From: Arthrobacter sp. zg-Y844
GTDB taxonomy: Bacteria; Actinomycetota; Actinomycetes; Actinomycetales; Micrococcaceae
Length of the DNA stretch: 64,000 bases
Direction of reading: 5' to 3'
Assembly: GCF_024385465.1 (NCBI RefSeq)
Contig: NZ_JANFLS010000001.1
Location: 992,001-1,056,000, forward strand
The translations under genes and the position numbers were made by a program. The notes beneath the pieces are model-generated. The model saw nothing but the letters and a program-made list of their open reading frames with translations. It was not told the DNA's origin and did no database searches. Below, one piece after another: positions 9,372-20,797 of this stretch. Position 1 is the first letter of the stretch, and each line of letters starts with the position of its first letter.

Positions 9372-10679
9372 CTAACGGTTTGCCGCAGCGGGGGCAGCAG
9401 CGAGATCCGCCACCTCCGGGTACAGCGGATGGGCCTGCGCGAGAGCGGTAACTCGTTCGCGCAGCGGTGCCAGATCGGTGTCCTCACCGGCGATGAGAGC
9501 CTGGGCAATGATGTCCGCGACTTCCCGGAATGCGTCTTCACCGAAGCCGCGGGTGGCCAGGGCGGGGGTGCCGATCCGCAGGCCCGAGGTCACCATGGGC
9601 GGCCGCGGATCGAACGGCACGGCGTTGCGGTTCACGGTGATGTCGATCTGCGCGAGACGGTCTTCGGCTTCCTGGCCGTTGAGGGCCGCATTGCGCAGGT
9701 CCACGAGCACCAGGTGCACATCCGTGCCGCCGGAGACCACCGAGATGCCGGCGGCAGCGACGTCGTCGGCCAGCAGGCGTTCGGCAAGGATCCGGGCGCC
9801 GGCGAGCGTGCGCTCCTGCCGCTCTTTGAACTCGGGAGTGGCTGCAATCTTGAAGGCTGTCGCCTTGCCGGCAATCACGTGTTCCAGCGGTCCGCCCTGC
9901 TGGCCCGGGAACACTGCAGAGTTGATCTTCTTGGCAATGTCGGCGTCGTTGGACAGGATGATGCCGCCGCGGGGACCGGCAAGGGTCTTGTGCGTGGTGG
10001 TGGTGACCACGTGGGCGTGGGGGACGGGGCTGGGGTGCAGTCCCGCGGCCACCAGACCGGCGAAGTGGGCCATATCCACCATCAGGAAAGCACCCACCTC
10101 GTCCGCGATGCGGCGGAATTCAGCGAAGTCCAGCTGGCGGGCGTAGGCGGACCAGCCCGCCACGATCAGCTTGGGCCGGTGTTCCTTGGCAAGGGCCTCT
10201 ACTTCAGCCATGTCCACGCGGTGGTCCTCTTCGGACACGTTGTAGGGGACCACGTTGTAGAGCCGGCCGGAGAAGTTGATCTTCATGCCGTGCGTCAGGT
10301 GCCCGCCGTGCGCCAGGGACAGGCCCAGGATGGTGTCTCCGGGCCGGATCAGGGCGTGCATAACGGAGGCGTTGGCCTGCGCGCCGGAGTGCGGCTGGAC
10401 GTTGGCGAAGCCCGCACCGAACAGGGACTTGGCGCGGTCGATGGCCAGCTGCTCAATGACGTCCACGAATTCGCAGCCGCCGTAGTAGCGCCGTCCCGGG
10501 TAGCCTTCGGCGTACTTGTTGGTCAGCACCGATCCCTGGGCTTCCATGACGGAAACGGCGGTGTGGTTCTCGGAGGCGATCATCTCCAGGCCCTGCTGCT
10601 GCCGGCGGAGCTCGTTGTCGATCTGCGCTGCGACCTCGGGGTCAACTACCGCGAGGGAGTCGTTGAGGTAATCGCTCAC
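9372..10679 (-). CDS. glyA: serine hydroxymethyltransferase
   Basis: 435 aa PLP enzyme that interconverts glycine plus methylene-THF with serine plus THF. Key segments: [35 protein letters not shown], and the PLP-lysine motif [16 protein letters not shown] near residue 229. The start is a GTG at 10679 that overlaps the gcvH stop as GTGA, giving translational coupling. Placement between gcvH and sdaA means methylene-THF and glycine from the cleavage system are turned straight into serine. Length is normal for the family. Confidence 0.96.
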   Translation of the reverse strand: MSDYLNDSLAVVDPEVAAQIDNELRRQQQGLEMIASENHTAVSVMEAQGSVLTNKYAEGYPGRRYYGGCEFVDVIEQLAIDRAKSLFGAGFANVQPHSGAQANASVMHALIRPGDTILGLSLAHGGHLTHGMKINFSGRLYNVVPYNVSEEDHRVDMAEVEALAKEHRPKLIVAGWSAYARQLDFAEFRRIADEVGAFLMVDMAHFAGLVAAGLHPSPVPHAHVVTTTTHKTLAGPRGGIILSNDADIAKKINSAVFPGQQGGPLEHVIAGKATAFKIAATPEFKERQERTLAGARILAERLLADDVAAAGISVVSGGTDVHLVLVDLRNAALNGQEAEDRLAQIDITVNRNAVPFDPRPPMVTSGLRIGTPALATRGFGEDAFREVADIIAQALIAGEDTDLAPLRERVTALAQAHPLYPEVADLAAAPAAANR

Positions 10680-11053
10680 AGGTCGCCGCCGTTCTTTTCC
10701 GCGTATTCCTCGGCGCTGAGCAGTGCGCCTTCACTCGTGGCATTCACGGTGAACAGCCAGCCGGCACCGTACGGGTCCTCGTTCAGGAGGGCCGGATTGT
10801 CGATGGCCTCCTGGTTGATCTCCACGATCTCGCCGGACACCGGCGCGTAGAGATCCGAGACGGACTTGGTGGACTCAACCTCGCCGCAGGTTTCGCCGGC
10901 GGTCACGGTGTCGCCGACGGCAGGAAGGTCAACATAGACGACATCGCCGAGGGCGTCTGCGGCGACAGCTGAAATGCCGACGCGGACGGGGCTCGAGGAG
11001 TCTACCCACTCGTGTTCGGCGGAATAGCGGAGTCCTGCGTTTACTTTGCTCAT
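10676..11053 (-). CDS. gcvH: glycine cleavage system H protein (lipoyl carrier)
   Basis: 125 aa, normal length. It carries the aminomethyl group on a lipoyl-lysine between the P, T and L proteins. The lipoylation motif is [18 protein letters not shown], with the acceptor lysine near residue 64. The start is ATG 11053 with AAAGG 7 nt upstream; reading further back gives no H-protein similarity. Its stop overlaps the glyA start. A 320-bp gap separates it from gcvT, unusual in a block where other genes abut or overlap. The L protein (lpd) is not in the window. Confidence 0.95.
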   Translation of the reverse strand: MSKVNAGLRYSAEHEWVDSSSPVRVGISAVAADALGDVVYVDLPAVGDTVTAGETCGEVESTKSVSDLYAPVSGEIVEINQEAIDNPALLNEDPYGAGWLFTVNATSEGALLSAEEYAEKNGGDL

Positions 11054-11373
11054 CTGTTTGCCTTTCGAAGCTGTGTCGGGTGCGTTCGGGTCTGGTTCAA
11101 AGTCTAGGCCGGGGCGTCGGAAGCGCGGCATTCTGCCGCCCTTAGCGTTCCAGATCCTGCCCTCCTCCTCGCAAGCTCGGAGAGGGGACCCTGGATCTTT
11201 CACTGCCTCGCTCGTTCCTCGCTCGGCGATGCGGGGCTACACGAACGCCGCGCCGCGCGCACCGTTCAAAGGTGTCAGAAACGTGCTCACCTACACACGT
11301 GAGCCGCTGTCTGTGCCTTGCCCACAGCGTCACCCCGCGCCGCCGTCACAAGAATCTTTTTTGGTCTTTGGCG
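11054..11373. other. 320-bp non-coding spacer between gcvT and gcvH
   Basis: I see no convincing gene here. It holds a 7-bp direct repeat (CTCGCTC at 11207-11213 and 11218-11224, separated by GTTC) and a small inverted repeat (GCTCAC 11285-11290, GTGAGC 11299-11304). It may carry a second promoter or processing site for gcvH-glyA-sdaA, but no clear promoter hexamers were recognised. Confidence 0.4.
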
Positions 11374-12504
11374 TTACTGCTTGCTGCGCTTATAGAACGG
11401 AAGTTCCACAACCGTGAAGGGTTCGGGCTTGCCACGGAGGTCCACTGAGAGGGCCGTGCCGGGCTCCGTGAATGGCGTATCCACATAGGCGAGGGCGATA
11501 GGGAAGCCGAGGGTCGGGCTGGGAGCACCGGAGGTGACTTCGCCGATGACCGTTTCGCCGTCGCTGCTGTGGACCGGATAGTGGCTGCGCGCCGAACGGC
11601 GGCCGGAGCCCTTGAGGCCCACGAGGCGGCGGGCAGGTCCGGCGGCCTTCCGGGCTTCGAGGGCGGCACGCCCCACGAAGTTCCCCTCCTTGGAGAGGGC
11701 GACGACGGGTCCCAGGCCGGCGGCGTACGGGTCCGTGTCCAGCGTGAGCTCGTTGCCGTAGAGCGGCATCCCGGCTTCGAGACGGAGCGAATCGCGGCAG
11801 GCCAGACCCGCCGGAATCAGCCCCCGGTCCTCACCCGCAGCCAGCAGCGCAGACCAGAGGGCCGCGGCGTCGTCGTTGGGGACGTAGATCTCGAACCCGT
11901 CTTCGCCGGTGTACCCGGTGCGGGCCACGAGCAGGTCCAAGGTCCGCTCCCCCGCCCGGATGCCCACCGTGGCCGCGGCGTAGTACTTCATCCCGGTGAC
12001 GGTCTCGGCCTGATCGGCGGGGACCAGGTCCAGCAGGATCGCTTCGGCCACCGGCCCCTGGACGGCAACCAGCGAGGTTTCCGCCGAGACATTGTTCACG
12101 GCGACGTCGAAGCCCTCGGCGCGGGACGCCAGTTCGGCGGCCACGGTGTCCGCGTTGCCCGCGTTGGGCACCACCAGATAGGCATCGTCGGCGAGCCGGT
12201 AGCTGATCAGGTCATCGATGATCCCGCCGTCGTTATTGGTGATCAGCGAATACTTGGCGCGTCCCACCTTCACTGCGGAAAGTTTTCCGACCAGGGCGTA
12301 GTCCAGGAACGCCCCGGCGTCGGGCCCGGAGACCTCCACTTCACCCATGTGGGAGAGGTCGAACAGCCCGGCTGCGCTGCGCACGGCCTTATGTTCGGCC
12401 AACTCGGAGCTGTATTTCAGGGGCATCTGCCAGCCGCCGAAGTCGGTGAAGGAAGCGCCCAGCTGTTTGTGCGCCTCGTAGAGCGCCGTGTACTTCTCAG
12501 TCAT
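11374..12504 (-). CDS. gcvT: glycine cleavage system aminomethyltransferase (T protein)
   Basis: 376 aa. It transfers the methylene carbon from the H protein to tetrahydrofolate, releasing ammonia. Family segments: FTDFGGWQMPLKYSSELAEH, GLFDLSHMGEVEVSGPDA, YTGEDGFEIYVP and the RDSLRLEAGMPLYGNEL stretch. The start is ATG 12504 with AAGGAAC about 8 nt upstream. It begins 12 nt after the gcvP stop, so the two are surely one transcript. Length is standard. Confidence 0.95.
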   Translation of the reverse strand: MTEKYTALYEAHKQLGASFTDFGGWQMPLKYSSELAEHKAVRSAAGLFDLSHMGEVEVSGPDAGAFLDYALVGKLSAVKVGRAKYSLITNNDGGIIDDLISYRLADDAYLVVPNAGNADTVAAELASRAEGFDVAVNNVSAETSLVAVQGPVAEAILLDLVPADQAETVTGMKYYAAATVGIRAGERTLDLLVARTGYTGEDGFEIYVPNDDAAALWSALLAAGEDRGLIPAGLACRDSLRLEAGMPLYGNELTLDTDPYAAGLGPVVALSKEGNFVGRAALEARKAAGPARRLVGLKGSGRRSARSHYPVHSSDGETVIGEVTSGAPSPTLGFPIALAYVDTPFTEPGTALSVDLRGKPEPFTVVELPFYKRSKQ

Positions 12505-12516
12505 GGAATGTTCCTT

Positions 12517-15366
<2,850 letters not shown>

Positions 15367-15427
15367 GTGAGGCTCCAGGAAAGGCAGACGGGGGTACGTC
15401 GACGGCGACGGCTCCTCCCCGATCTGT

Positions 15428-15618
15428 ATTGGACCTGAGAGATTCCGCGGGTGTACTTCCGCTTGCACCGTCGGTGAGTTTCCGGCACGGCCGGGAACTG
15501 CTTTCCAGAGTTGCCTCGCTGTGGCGGTACGGGGGCCTGAGAGATTCCCGGGGAGGGTTTGCTCCTACGGCGCCCGCCGATGCTGATGCGCATCCGGCGG
15601 GACTCTCCCGCCACGGCT
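15428..15618 (-). promoter_or_regulatory. tandem glycine riboswitch in the gcvP leader
   Basis: Read on the minus strand, two consecutive gcv-type aptamers are seen. The first runs from about 15618 to 15531, with GGGAGAGTCC, GCCGTAGGAGCAAACC and AATCTCTCAGGC. The second, about 15527 to 15428, has ACCGACGGTGCAAGCGG and AATCTCTCAGGTCC. These are conserved blocks of the Gcv riboswitch, which binds glycine cooperatively and usually turns expression on. It ends about 60 nt before the gcvP start. The nearby CTGGAG ribosome site may be the part controlled; I did not fold the expression platform. Confidence 0.93.
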
Positions 15619-15620
15619 GA

Positions 15621-15911
15621 TAAAGGCATATTCAGTTGGAACTGCTGATGTGACACGGCCAACTTTAGCCTGCCCCCGGCACCGCCTCAACCCTCAGACA
15701 CGCCCGGGCGCGGGTGCCGGCTTCCGCCCGGGGAGCCTTCCGAACCCCCGTGTGACCTGCAACGTCACAGCTGCCTGAATTTGACGGGGCCTGTTAACGG
15801 CTTCCAAACTGAAATGTCGGCGGCAGCGCCAACATCCAGGTTTGCCTTATCGGGCGGCATAGGCGATTACGGCGGATGAGCTGCCGGCGGGTGCCTAAAA
15901 GAGAGATTTCA
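15621..15911. promoter_or_regulatory. divergent intergenic region between gcvP riboswitch and cycA
   Basis: About 290 bp with no gene, which must hold the gcv and cycA promoters. An inverted repeat TGTGAC-N7-GTCACA lies at 15751-15769, followed by a possible -35 TTGACG at 15781 pointing to cycA. The spacing does not fit the CRP/GlxR consensus (N6 core), so the binding protein is unknown. No clear -10 partner was found. Confidence 0.4.
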
Positions 15912-17402
15912 ATGTCTGAGCACATAACCCGCCCACCAAGCGACAGCACTGTTTCCGCGCCGCAAAACAGTGCGGAAGAACCCCACCTCGCCCGTTCCCT
16001 GTCCAGCCGGCACATCCAGCTGCTGGCCATCGGCGGGGCCATCGGCACGGGATTGTTCATGGGGTCAGGCAAGACCATCTCCGCGGCCGGCCCGTCAGTG
16101 ATCTTCGTCTACGCGATCATCGGCTTCATGCTCTTCTTCGTTATGCGGGCCATGGGCGAGCTGCTGCTCTCCAACCTTCGTTACAAGTCCTTCACCGACT
16201 TCTCCGCGGACCTGCTGGGTCCCTGGGCAGGCTTCTTCACGGGCTGGACCTACTGGTTCTGCTGGGTGGTCACCGGCATTGCCGACGTGGTGGCGATTGC
16301 CCACTACGTCACCTTCTGGTGGGGCAACGCTCCCCTGTGGATCCCGGCCCTGGCCTGCATCCTGGTCCTGCTGGCCCTGAACCTGCCGACGGTCAAGGCG
16401 TTCGGCGAAACCGAATTCTGGTTTGCGCTGGTCAAGATCGTCGCCATCCTGACGCTCATCGTAGTTGGACTGGTCATGATCCTGACCGGCTTCACGCACG
16501 GCGACGGGGTTACCGCCGGCTTCGGCAACCTCTGGGAACACGGCGGTTTCTTCCCCACCGGCCCCATGGGCTTTGTCGCCGGCTTCCAGATCGCGGTGTT
16601 CGCGTTTGTCGGCATTGAACTGGTGGGCACCACCGCGGCGGAAACCAAGGATCCGGAAAAGAACCTGCCCCGGGCCGTGAACTCCATTCCGATCCGTATC
16701 CTGCTCTTCTACGTAGGCGCCCTGACCGTCCTGATGGCTGTGATCCCGTGGGACGAATTCAGCGCCGACGAAAGCCCGTTCGTGGGTATGTTCACCTTGG
16801 CGGGGCTTGGCACCGCCGCAGCCATCGTGAACTTCGTAGTGCTGACATCCGCGGCATCTTCAGCGAATTCCGGGATATATTCCACTTCGCGTATGGTTTT
16901 CGGCCTGGCGCAGGAGGGTGATGCTCCCCGTCAGTTCGGCCGCCTCTCCCGGCGGAAGGTCCCCCAGAACGCGCTGTTCTTCTCCTGCACCTTCCTGCTG
17001 GCGGGCGTCGCCCTGCTGTACGCGGGCGAATCCGTCAGCGCGGCATTCACCTTGGTGAGCACCATTTCGGCCCTGTGCTTTATGTTCGTCTGGTCCATCA
17101 TCCTGATCAGCTACCTGGTGTACCGCAGGCGCCGGCCGCAGCTGCATGAGGCGTCGAAGTTTCCGATGCCCGGCGGCGTCGTGATGGCCTACCTCGTGCT
17201 GGCGTTCTTCGTGTTTATCCTGTGGACGCTCACCACCCAGGCAGACACCCTGCAGGCGCTCCTCGTGACCCCCGCGTGGTTCGTCCTGCTGGGCATTGTC
17301 TATGCCGTCCTGCGGCGGACCCCCGTGCATCAGGCGCGGGTGGCTGCACACCACGACGACGTCGCCCGCGAGCGCGCTGCGCTCCCCGCTGCGAAGCCAT
17401 AA
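15912..17402 (+). CDS. cycA: D-serine/D-alanine/glycine permease, CycA type (APC superfamily)
   Basis: 496 aa, twelve membrane helices, amino acid:proton symporter. It closely follows E. coli CycA along its whole length: SRHIQLLAIGGAIGTGLFMG, FFVMRAMGELLLSN, FTGWTYWFCWVVTG and FVGIELVGTTAAETKDPEKN. The start chosen is ATG 15912, with AAGAGAG 7 nt upstream; an upstream start at 15876 is less likely. It is divergent from the riboswitch-controlled glycine cleavage operon, so glycine and alanine uptake sits next to glycine breakdown. It converges on the AmaP gene with a 7-bp gap. Confidence 0.9.
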   Translation: MSEHITRPPSDSTVSAPQNSAEEPHLARSLSSRHIQLLAIGGAIGTGLFMGSGKTISAAGPSVIFVYAIIGFMLFFVMRAMGELLLSNLRYKSFTDFSADLLGPWAGFFTGWTYWFCWVVTGIADVVAIAHYVTFWWGNAPLWIPALACILVLLALNLPTVKAFGETEFWFALVKIVAILTLIVVGLVMILTGFTHGDGVTAGFGNLWEHGGFFPTGPMGFVAGFQIAVFAFVGIELVGTTAAETKDPEKNLPRAVNSIPIRILLFYVGALTVLMAVIPWDEFSADESPFVGMFTLAGLGTAAAIVNFVVLTSAASSANSGIYSTSRMVFGLAQEGDAPRQFGRLSRRKVPQNALFFSCTFLLAGVALLYAGESVSAAFTLVSTISALCFMFVWSIILISYLVYRRRRPQLHEASKFPMPGGVVMAYLVLAFFVFILWTLTTQADTLQALLVTPAWFVLLGIVYAVLRRTPVHQARVAAHHDDVARERAALPAAKP

Positions 17403-17409
17403 GCGGCGC

Positions 17410-18039
17410 CTAGTACACCACCGTTCCCCGGGAGCTGACCGTTGCGCCGCCTCCCGGGGCACCGGCTTTGCTGCTGGCGTCTATCTCCAGTCCGAAGGTA
17501 TTCAGCGGCACCTCCAGGGCCGAGACCAGGTGCGGCACCACTTCCTGCTGGATCCGGGCGATCACGCCCTGCACGTCGGCGTCGGAATTCACCGTCACCT
17601 TCATGGCCAGGTCCGGCTCGTCCGCAGTGCCGCGCAGGCGGACGGTTGAGCCCACCACGCCGGGCAGCTGTTCCGTCTCATTGCTGACGGCGGAGGCGAG
17701 CACCTGCGGATCACACACGGTGACGCCGTGTGCCGGGTCTTCCTGCAACCGGAATGTCCCCGCCGGCCGGGACCGGGGAATCTGGGCTTGAAGCCACCAC
17801 AGCCCCAGGATGCCCAGGATCACCCCGGCCAGCAGCATGCCCCAGGGCACGTACTCCCCGGCCAGGAACCCCTGGCCGTCGGATTCGGGCAGCACCCGGT
17901 CCGAACGGCCCGGGCTGCCGCCGATGAGGCGGTCCAGGGTTCCGCTGGCAATAAGTGCTGCCAGCACTCCTGCCGCAAGGAACAGGACCCCGAGGATAAT
18001 CAGCCACGTCCGGTTGGCCCTACCTGAATGGTGCCGCAT
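17410..18039 (-). CDS. amaP: alkaline shock response membrane anchor protein AmaP
   Basis: 209 aa. Two N-terminal membrane segments (WLIILGVLFLAAGVLAALIA near residues 12-31 and MLLAGVILGILGLWWL near 70-85) precede a soluble domain resembling the Asp23 anchor AmaP. In Firmicutes, AmaP tethers the Asp23 meshwork to the membrane. The start is ATG 18039 with GGAAGG about 10 nt upstream; a long reading frame further back is a shadow. It is the last gene of the leftward Gls24/Asp23 cluster. Confidence 0.78.
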   Translation of the reverse strand: MRHHSGRANRTWLIILGVLFLAAGVLAALIASGTLDRLIGGSPGRSDRVLPESDGQGFLAGEYVPWGMLLAGVILGILGLWWLQAQIPRSRPAGTFRLQEDPAHGVTVCDPQVLASAVSNETEQLPGVVGSTVRLRGTADEPDLAMKVTVNSDADVQGVIARIQQEVVPHLVSALEVPLNTFGLEIDASSKAGAPGGGATVSSRGTVVY

Positions 18040-18070
18040 TGCCCCTGCCTTCCTCTCCTGGTCCCGCCTG

Positions 18071-18685
18071 TCAGTCCCGCGTCCGAATGGTTGCCGTGAC
18101 TTCCGGCACCGGATCCAGTCCGGTGGCGGCCAGGCGGGAGCGCACCCCGTCCACCACCCAGTGCTGCAGATCAGTGGTGCCGTGCAGCGCCGTCCGCACA
18201 TCCAGATGGACCTTGCGCGAGGACGCCGTCGCGGAGGCGGAGGCCACACCGTCAATGTGGTCGCAGGTGGATGCCGCCAACCGCGCAACTGCACGCCGGC
18301 TCATCACCACGGTTTCCCCTCCCCGGACCGACGGAACGCCGCCCGCTTCCCCCGCTCCGGGCAGCCCCGGCATATTCACCGGCTTTGCCCGCAGCGGCAG
18401 TGCGGAGAAGTCCCCGGGGACCATTCCGCACAGCAGCAGGATCAGCCCGATCAGGAGCAGCACTACGGCACCGGTCCAGCCCCGGGTGCTGTCCCACCCG
18501 GTCTCGGAGAGCCAACCCAGCGGTTCCGTCACGAAGGCCGGCCAGCTCCCCTGAATGAGGCGGGCGACGGCGGCCCAGACCAGGCTTACACCGAGCGCCA
18601 GCATCACGATGGCGGAAATTGCTGCGGGCACGGAGCGGCTGGGCCTGCGCCGCATGGACACCGGCGGCGGGATCTTCGCGTTCAT
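18071..18685 (-). CDS. DUF6286-type membrane protein of the Asp23 cluster
   Basis: 204 aa. Two membrane helices near residues 20-42 and 72-92 flank a loop with several tryptophans, followed by a soluble domain. The layout is that of DUF6286 proteins found in actinobacterial Asp23 clusters. AAGGAAG lies 6 nt before ATG 18685, and that ATG overlaps the upstream Asp23 stop as ATGA. The function is unknown; position suggests it helps anchor or assemble Asp23 proteins at the membrane. Confidence 0.72.
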   Translation of the reverse strand: MNAKIPPPVSMRRRPSRSVPAAISAIVMLALGVSLVWAAVARLIQGSWPAFVTEPLGWLSETGWDSTRGWTGAVVLLLIGLILLLCGMVPGDFSALPLRAKPVNMPGLPGAGEAGGVPSVRGGETVVMSRRAVARLAASTCDHIDGVASASATASSRKVHLDVRTALHGTTDLQHWVVDGVRSRLAATGLDPVPEVTATIRTRD

Positions 18686-19089
18686 TGCAGCTTCCTTCGA
18701 CCACGCGTATCCCGCTGCGGCGGCTTCAGCCAGGCAACCGTAATGTCCACCTGCCGCACCTGGACTCCGGTCAGCTCGGTGACCCGCTCCGTGATCCGGC
18801 GGCGGAGCTGCTCGGTGGCCTGGCGCAGCGGCATCGGATAGGGCAACCCCACAGTGACCTTGAGGCTGGCGACGTTTCCGGCCAACTCCACGCTGGCATC
18901 CGGCCGTGCGGAAAGATCCGCCCGGCTGCCGATACCGAGGAATCCTCCGGAGCTTCCGCCTGCAAACGTTTCGTCCCGGGCTACCTGGCTGGCCGTTTTT
19001 TCCAGCACCCGCCGGGCCAGGACGGTTTCGCCGCGGTCATCGGCATCCCGCCCCGAAACCAGCGACGGCGGAGCCGAGGGAATGCTCAT
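18682..19089 (-). CDS. Asp23/Gls24 family envelope stress protein (first copy)
   Basis: 135 aa, soluble. It has the Asp23/Gls24 fold pattern: ETVLARRVLEKTASQVARD, then VELAGNVASLKVTVGLPYPM, and ending VTELTGVQVRQVDITVAWL. Such proteins form a membrane-associated layer linked to alkaline and cell-wall stress. The gene overlaps both its neighbours by 4 bp (ATGA), so translation of the cluster is coupled. The paralogue at 19296 shares the same fold but has a different N-terminus. Confidence 0.8.
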   Translation of the reverse strand: MSIPSAPPSLVSGRDADDRGETVLARRVLEKTASQVARDETFAGGSSGGFLGIGSRADLSARPDASVELAGNVASLKVTVGLPYPMPLRQATEQLRRRITERVTELTGVQVRQVDITVAWLKPPQRDTRGRRKLQ

Positions 19090-19265
19090 CGGCTTGACGC
19101 TTTACCGAGCATTCCCGCCACGTCCACCTTCCCATCCGCCACCAACCCCACCAGCAGCCCGATCAGGCCGAACAGCAGCGTAATGAGGAACGCCAGCCAA
19201 CCGCCGAAGGCCAGCACGATTCCCAGCACCAGCCCGATTAACAGACACCACCGCGTTGCGGACAT
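19086..19265 (-). CDS. DUF2273-type small membrane protein
   Basis: 59 aa. It starts MSATRWCLLIGLVLGIVLAF and continues as a second hydrophobic helix (LAFLITLLFGLIGLLVGLVA) before a short hydrophilic tail. This two-helix hairpin matches DUF2273, regularly found between Asp23 genes. AAGGAGG is 6 nt before ATG 19265, a very strong ribosome site, and the stop overlaps the next start as ATGA. It is likely a membrane partner of the Asp23 layer. Confidence 0.82.
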   Translation of the reverse strand: MSATRWCLLIGLVLGIVLAFGGWLAFLITLLFGLIGLLVGLVADGKVDVAGMLGKASSR

Positions 19266-19295
19266 GGAGTCCTCCTTTTGGTTGTTGTACGGCCC

Positions 19296-19850
19296 TTACT
19301 CCAGGCTCTTGGACTGGCTGGAGGGCTGCTGGTCGTCCTGGTCCTCGTTCTCATCCGGCAGGTGGACATCGGTGACATTCACGTTCACCTCCAGCACTTC
19401 CAGGCCGGTGGCGTTTTCCACGGACCGGATGACGTTGCGCCGGATGCCCTGGCTCACCTCCACCACGGAGAAGCCATACTCCACCACGATGCTGACGTCG
19501 ATCGCGGCCTGGCGTTCGCCCTTTTCCACCGTGACGCCGTTGCTGACGTTGGTCTGCGAGCCCGGGATCCTTTCGGTCATGGAACTGAAAGCACGCCGGG
19601 CGGCATTGCCCATGGCATGCACGCCCGGCACCTCGCGGGTGGCCATGCCGGCCAGCTTCTGCACCACGGTTTCCTCGATGGTGGTGTCGCCCCGGGGTGT
19701 GTGCAGCGGTCCGGTCCGGCGCTCGGCGTCAGCCGACGGCGACGCGGAGGAGCCGCCCTGCCCCTGAGGTGAACCGGTCTGCATACTCTGGGCACCCTGC
19801 GGATTGGCCGTAGCGGACGTTGCCCCCGCTGTCTTTGATGGATCTGCCAT
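19296..19850 (-). CDS. Asp23/Gls24 family envelope stress protein (second copy)
   Basis: 184 aa. An N-terminal Ser/Gly/Gln/Pro-rich disordered stretch of about 50 residues precedes the Asp23 domain (TTIEETVVQKLAGMATREVP, GVHAMG, VEYGFSVVEVSQGIRRNV). The C-terminus is acidic and Gln/Ser-rich. GGAG lies 9 nt before ATG 19850; the upstream ATG 19859 touches that site and is unlikely to be used. It is the first gene of the leftward cluster and faces the sigma factor gene across about 200 bp. Confidence 0.85.
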   Translation of the reverse strand: MADPSKTAGATSATANPQGAQSMQTGSPQGQGGSSASPSADAERRTGPLHTPRGDTTIEETVVQKLAGMATREVPGVHAMGNAARRAFSSMTERIPGSQTNVSNGVTVEKGERQAAIDVSIVVEYGFSVVEVSQGIRRNVIRSVENATGLEVLEVNVNVTDVHLPDENEDQDDQQPSSQSKSLE

Positions 19851-20051
19851 GGGAATCATCTCCTGCGTTCATTGCGGATGCACCGCGCGCGTCCCTTACA
19901 GAGTTAATGACGTGCGAACGACCGAATCGTCACGGCAGAACCGGGACTTCGACCGTCTTTCGCCCGGTCCGTCCTGCGGTTATTCCTTGATGGCCGCCGT
20001 TCTGGGACAATCGAGCCACGTCCGGCCGCTGCCGGACGGGACAGGGACACC

Positions 20052-20693
20052 ATGGCGGGATCCGAGCTGCCGCAGGCGGCGCATAACGGCGGGAGATCCC
20101 CGCGCACCGGGCCAGGGCACCGGTACCCGGACGAGGCGGCCCTGGTCGCGCTGGCCCGCGGAGGAGACCTGCCCGCCTTCGAGTATCTTGTGGCCATTTA
20201 CCAGCGCAGGTTGTTCCGCCTCGCCTACCGCATGCTTCGGGACCGCGGTGATGCCGAGGACGTCGTGCAGGACACGCTGACGGCCGGCTGGCGGATGCTC
20301 CCGACCTTGAACCGGGAGGAAGCCTTCGGCGGCTGGGTCTACCGGACGGCCACCAACCGCTGCCTGGACGTCCTGCGGCACCGCAGCTCCCACCCGCAGG
20401 ACCTGCCGGGCGCCGATCCGCTGGCCGACGCCGCCGCGGTCGTCACCGCCCGCGACTCGGACCGGGAAGCGGATCCGCACCGCACGGCGGAGGTGGCGGC
20501 AGAATTGGATGCCCTGCGGCGGGCCCTCTCCCTGCTTCCTGCGGATCAGCGGGCCTGCTGGCTGCTGCGTGAAGTCCATGGACAGAGCTATGCGGAGATC
20601 GGCGCTGCGCTGCGGATCAGCCCGCAGGCCGTGCGCGGACGGTTGTCGCGGGCCCGCGAACACCTGTCAGCAGCCATGACGCCGTGGCGGTAA
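20052..20693 (+). CDS. RNA polymerase sigma factor, ECF-like sigma-70 family
   Basis: 213 aa. Region 2 (FEYLVAIYQRRLFRLAYRML, then RDRGDAEDVVQDTL) and region 4 (LLPADQRACWLLREVHGQSY, AEIGAALRISPQAVRGRLSR) are clear. There is no region 1 or 3, as expected for an extracytoplasmic-function sigma. AGGG lies 6 nt before ATG 20052. It is divergent from the Asp23 cluster and probably drives it under envelope or alkaline stress; this is inferred from position only. No anti-sigma gene adjoins it; downstream is aceB. Confidence 0.87.
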   Translation: MAGSELPQAAHNGGRSPRTGPGHRYPDEAALVALARGGDLPAFEYLVAIYQRRLFRLAYRMLRDRGDAEDVVQDTLTAGWRMLPTLNREEAFGGWVYRTATNRCLDVLRHRSSHPQDLPGADPLADAAAVVTARDSDREADPHRTAEVAAELDALRRALSLLPADQRACWLLREVHGQSYAEIGAALRISPQAVRGRLSRAREHLSAAMTPWR

Positions 20694-20697
20694 TCCC

Positions 20698-20726
20698 TTG
20701 TAATTCCACTTGTCAGACAATAATAT
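20698..20726 (+). promoter_or_regulatory. aceB promoter with FCD/GntR-type palindromic operator
   Basis: TTGTAA (20698-20703), a 17-nt spacer and TAATAT (20721-20726) form a promoter about 70 nt before aceB. Within the spacer lies TTGTCAGACAA (20710-20720), a perfect 11-bp palindrome matching the TNGTNNNACNA pattern of FadR/GlcC/LldR-type GntR regulators. A bound repressor would block the -10. The regulator itself is not in the window. Confidence 0.6.
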
Positions 20727-20797
20727 CCACGATACGGAAGAAGTAACCGGCATCACTTTTATTGCTGTCCACCGGCATTGCCACAGGGAGAATCATT

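Noticed and set aside
15751-15769. CRP/GlxR site upstream of cycA
   Set aside because: The half-sites TGTGA and TCACA are 9 nt apart, not the 6 nt required; kept only as an unassigned inverted repeat.
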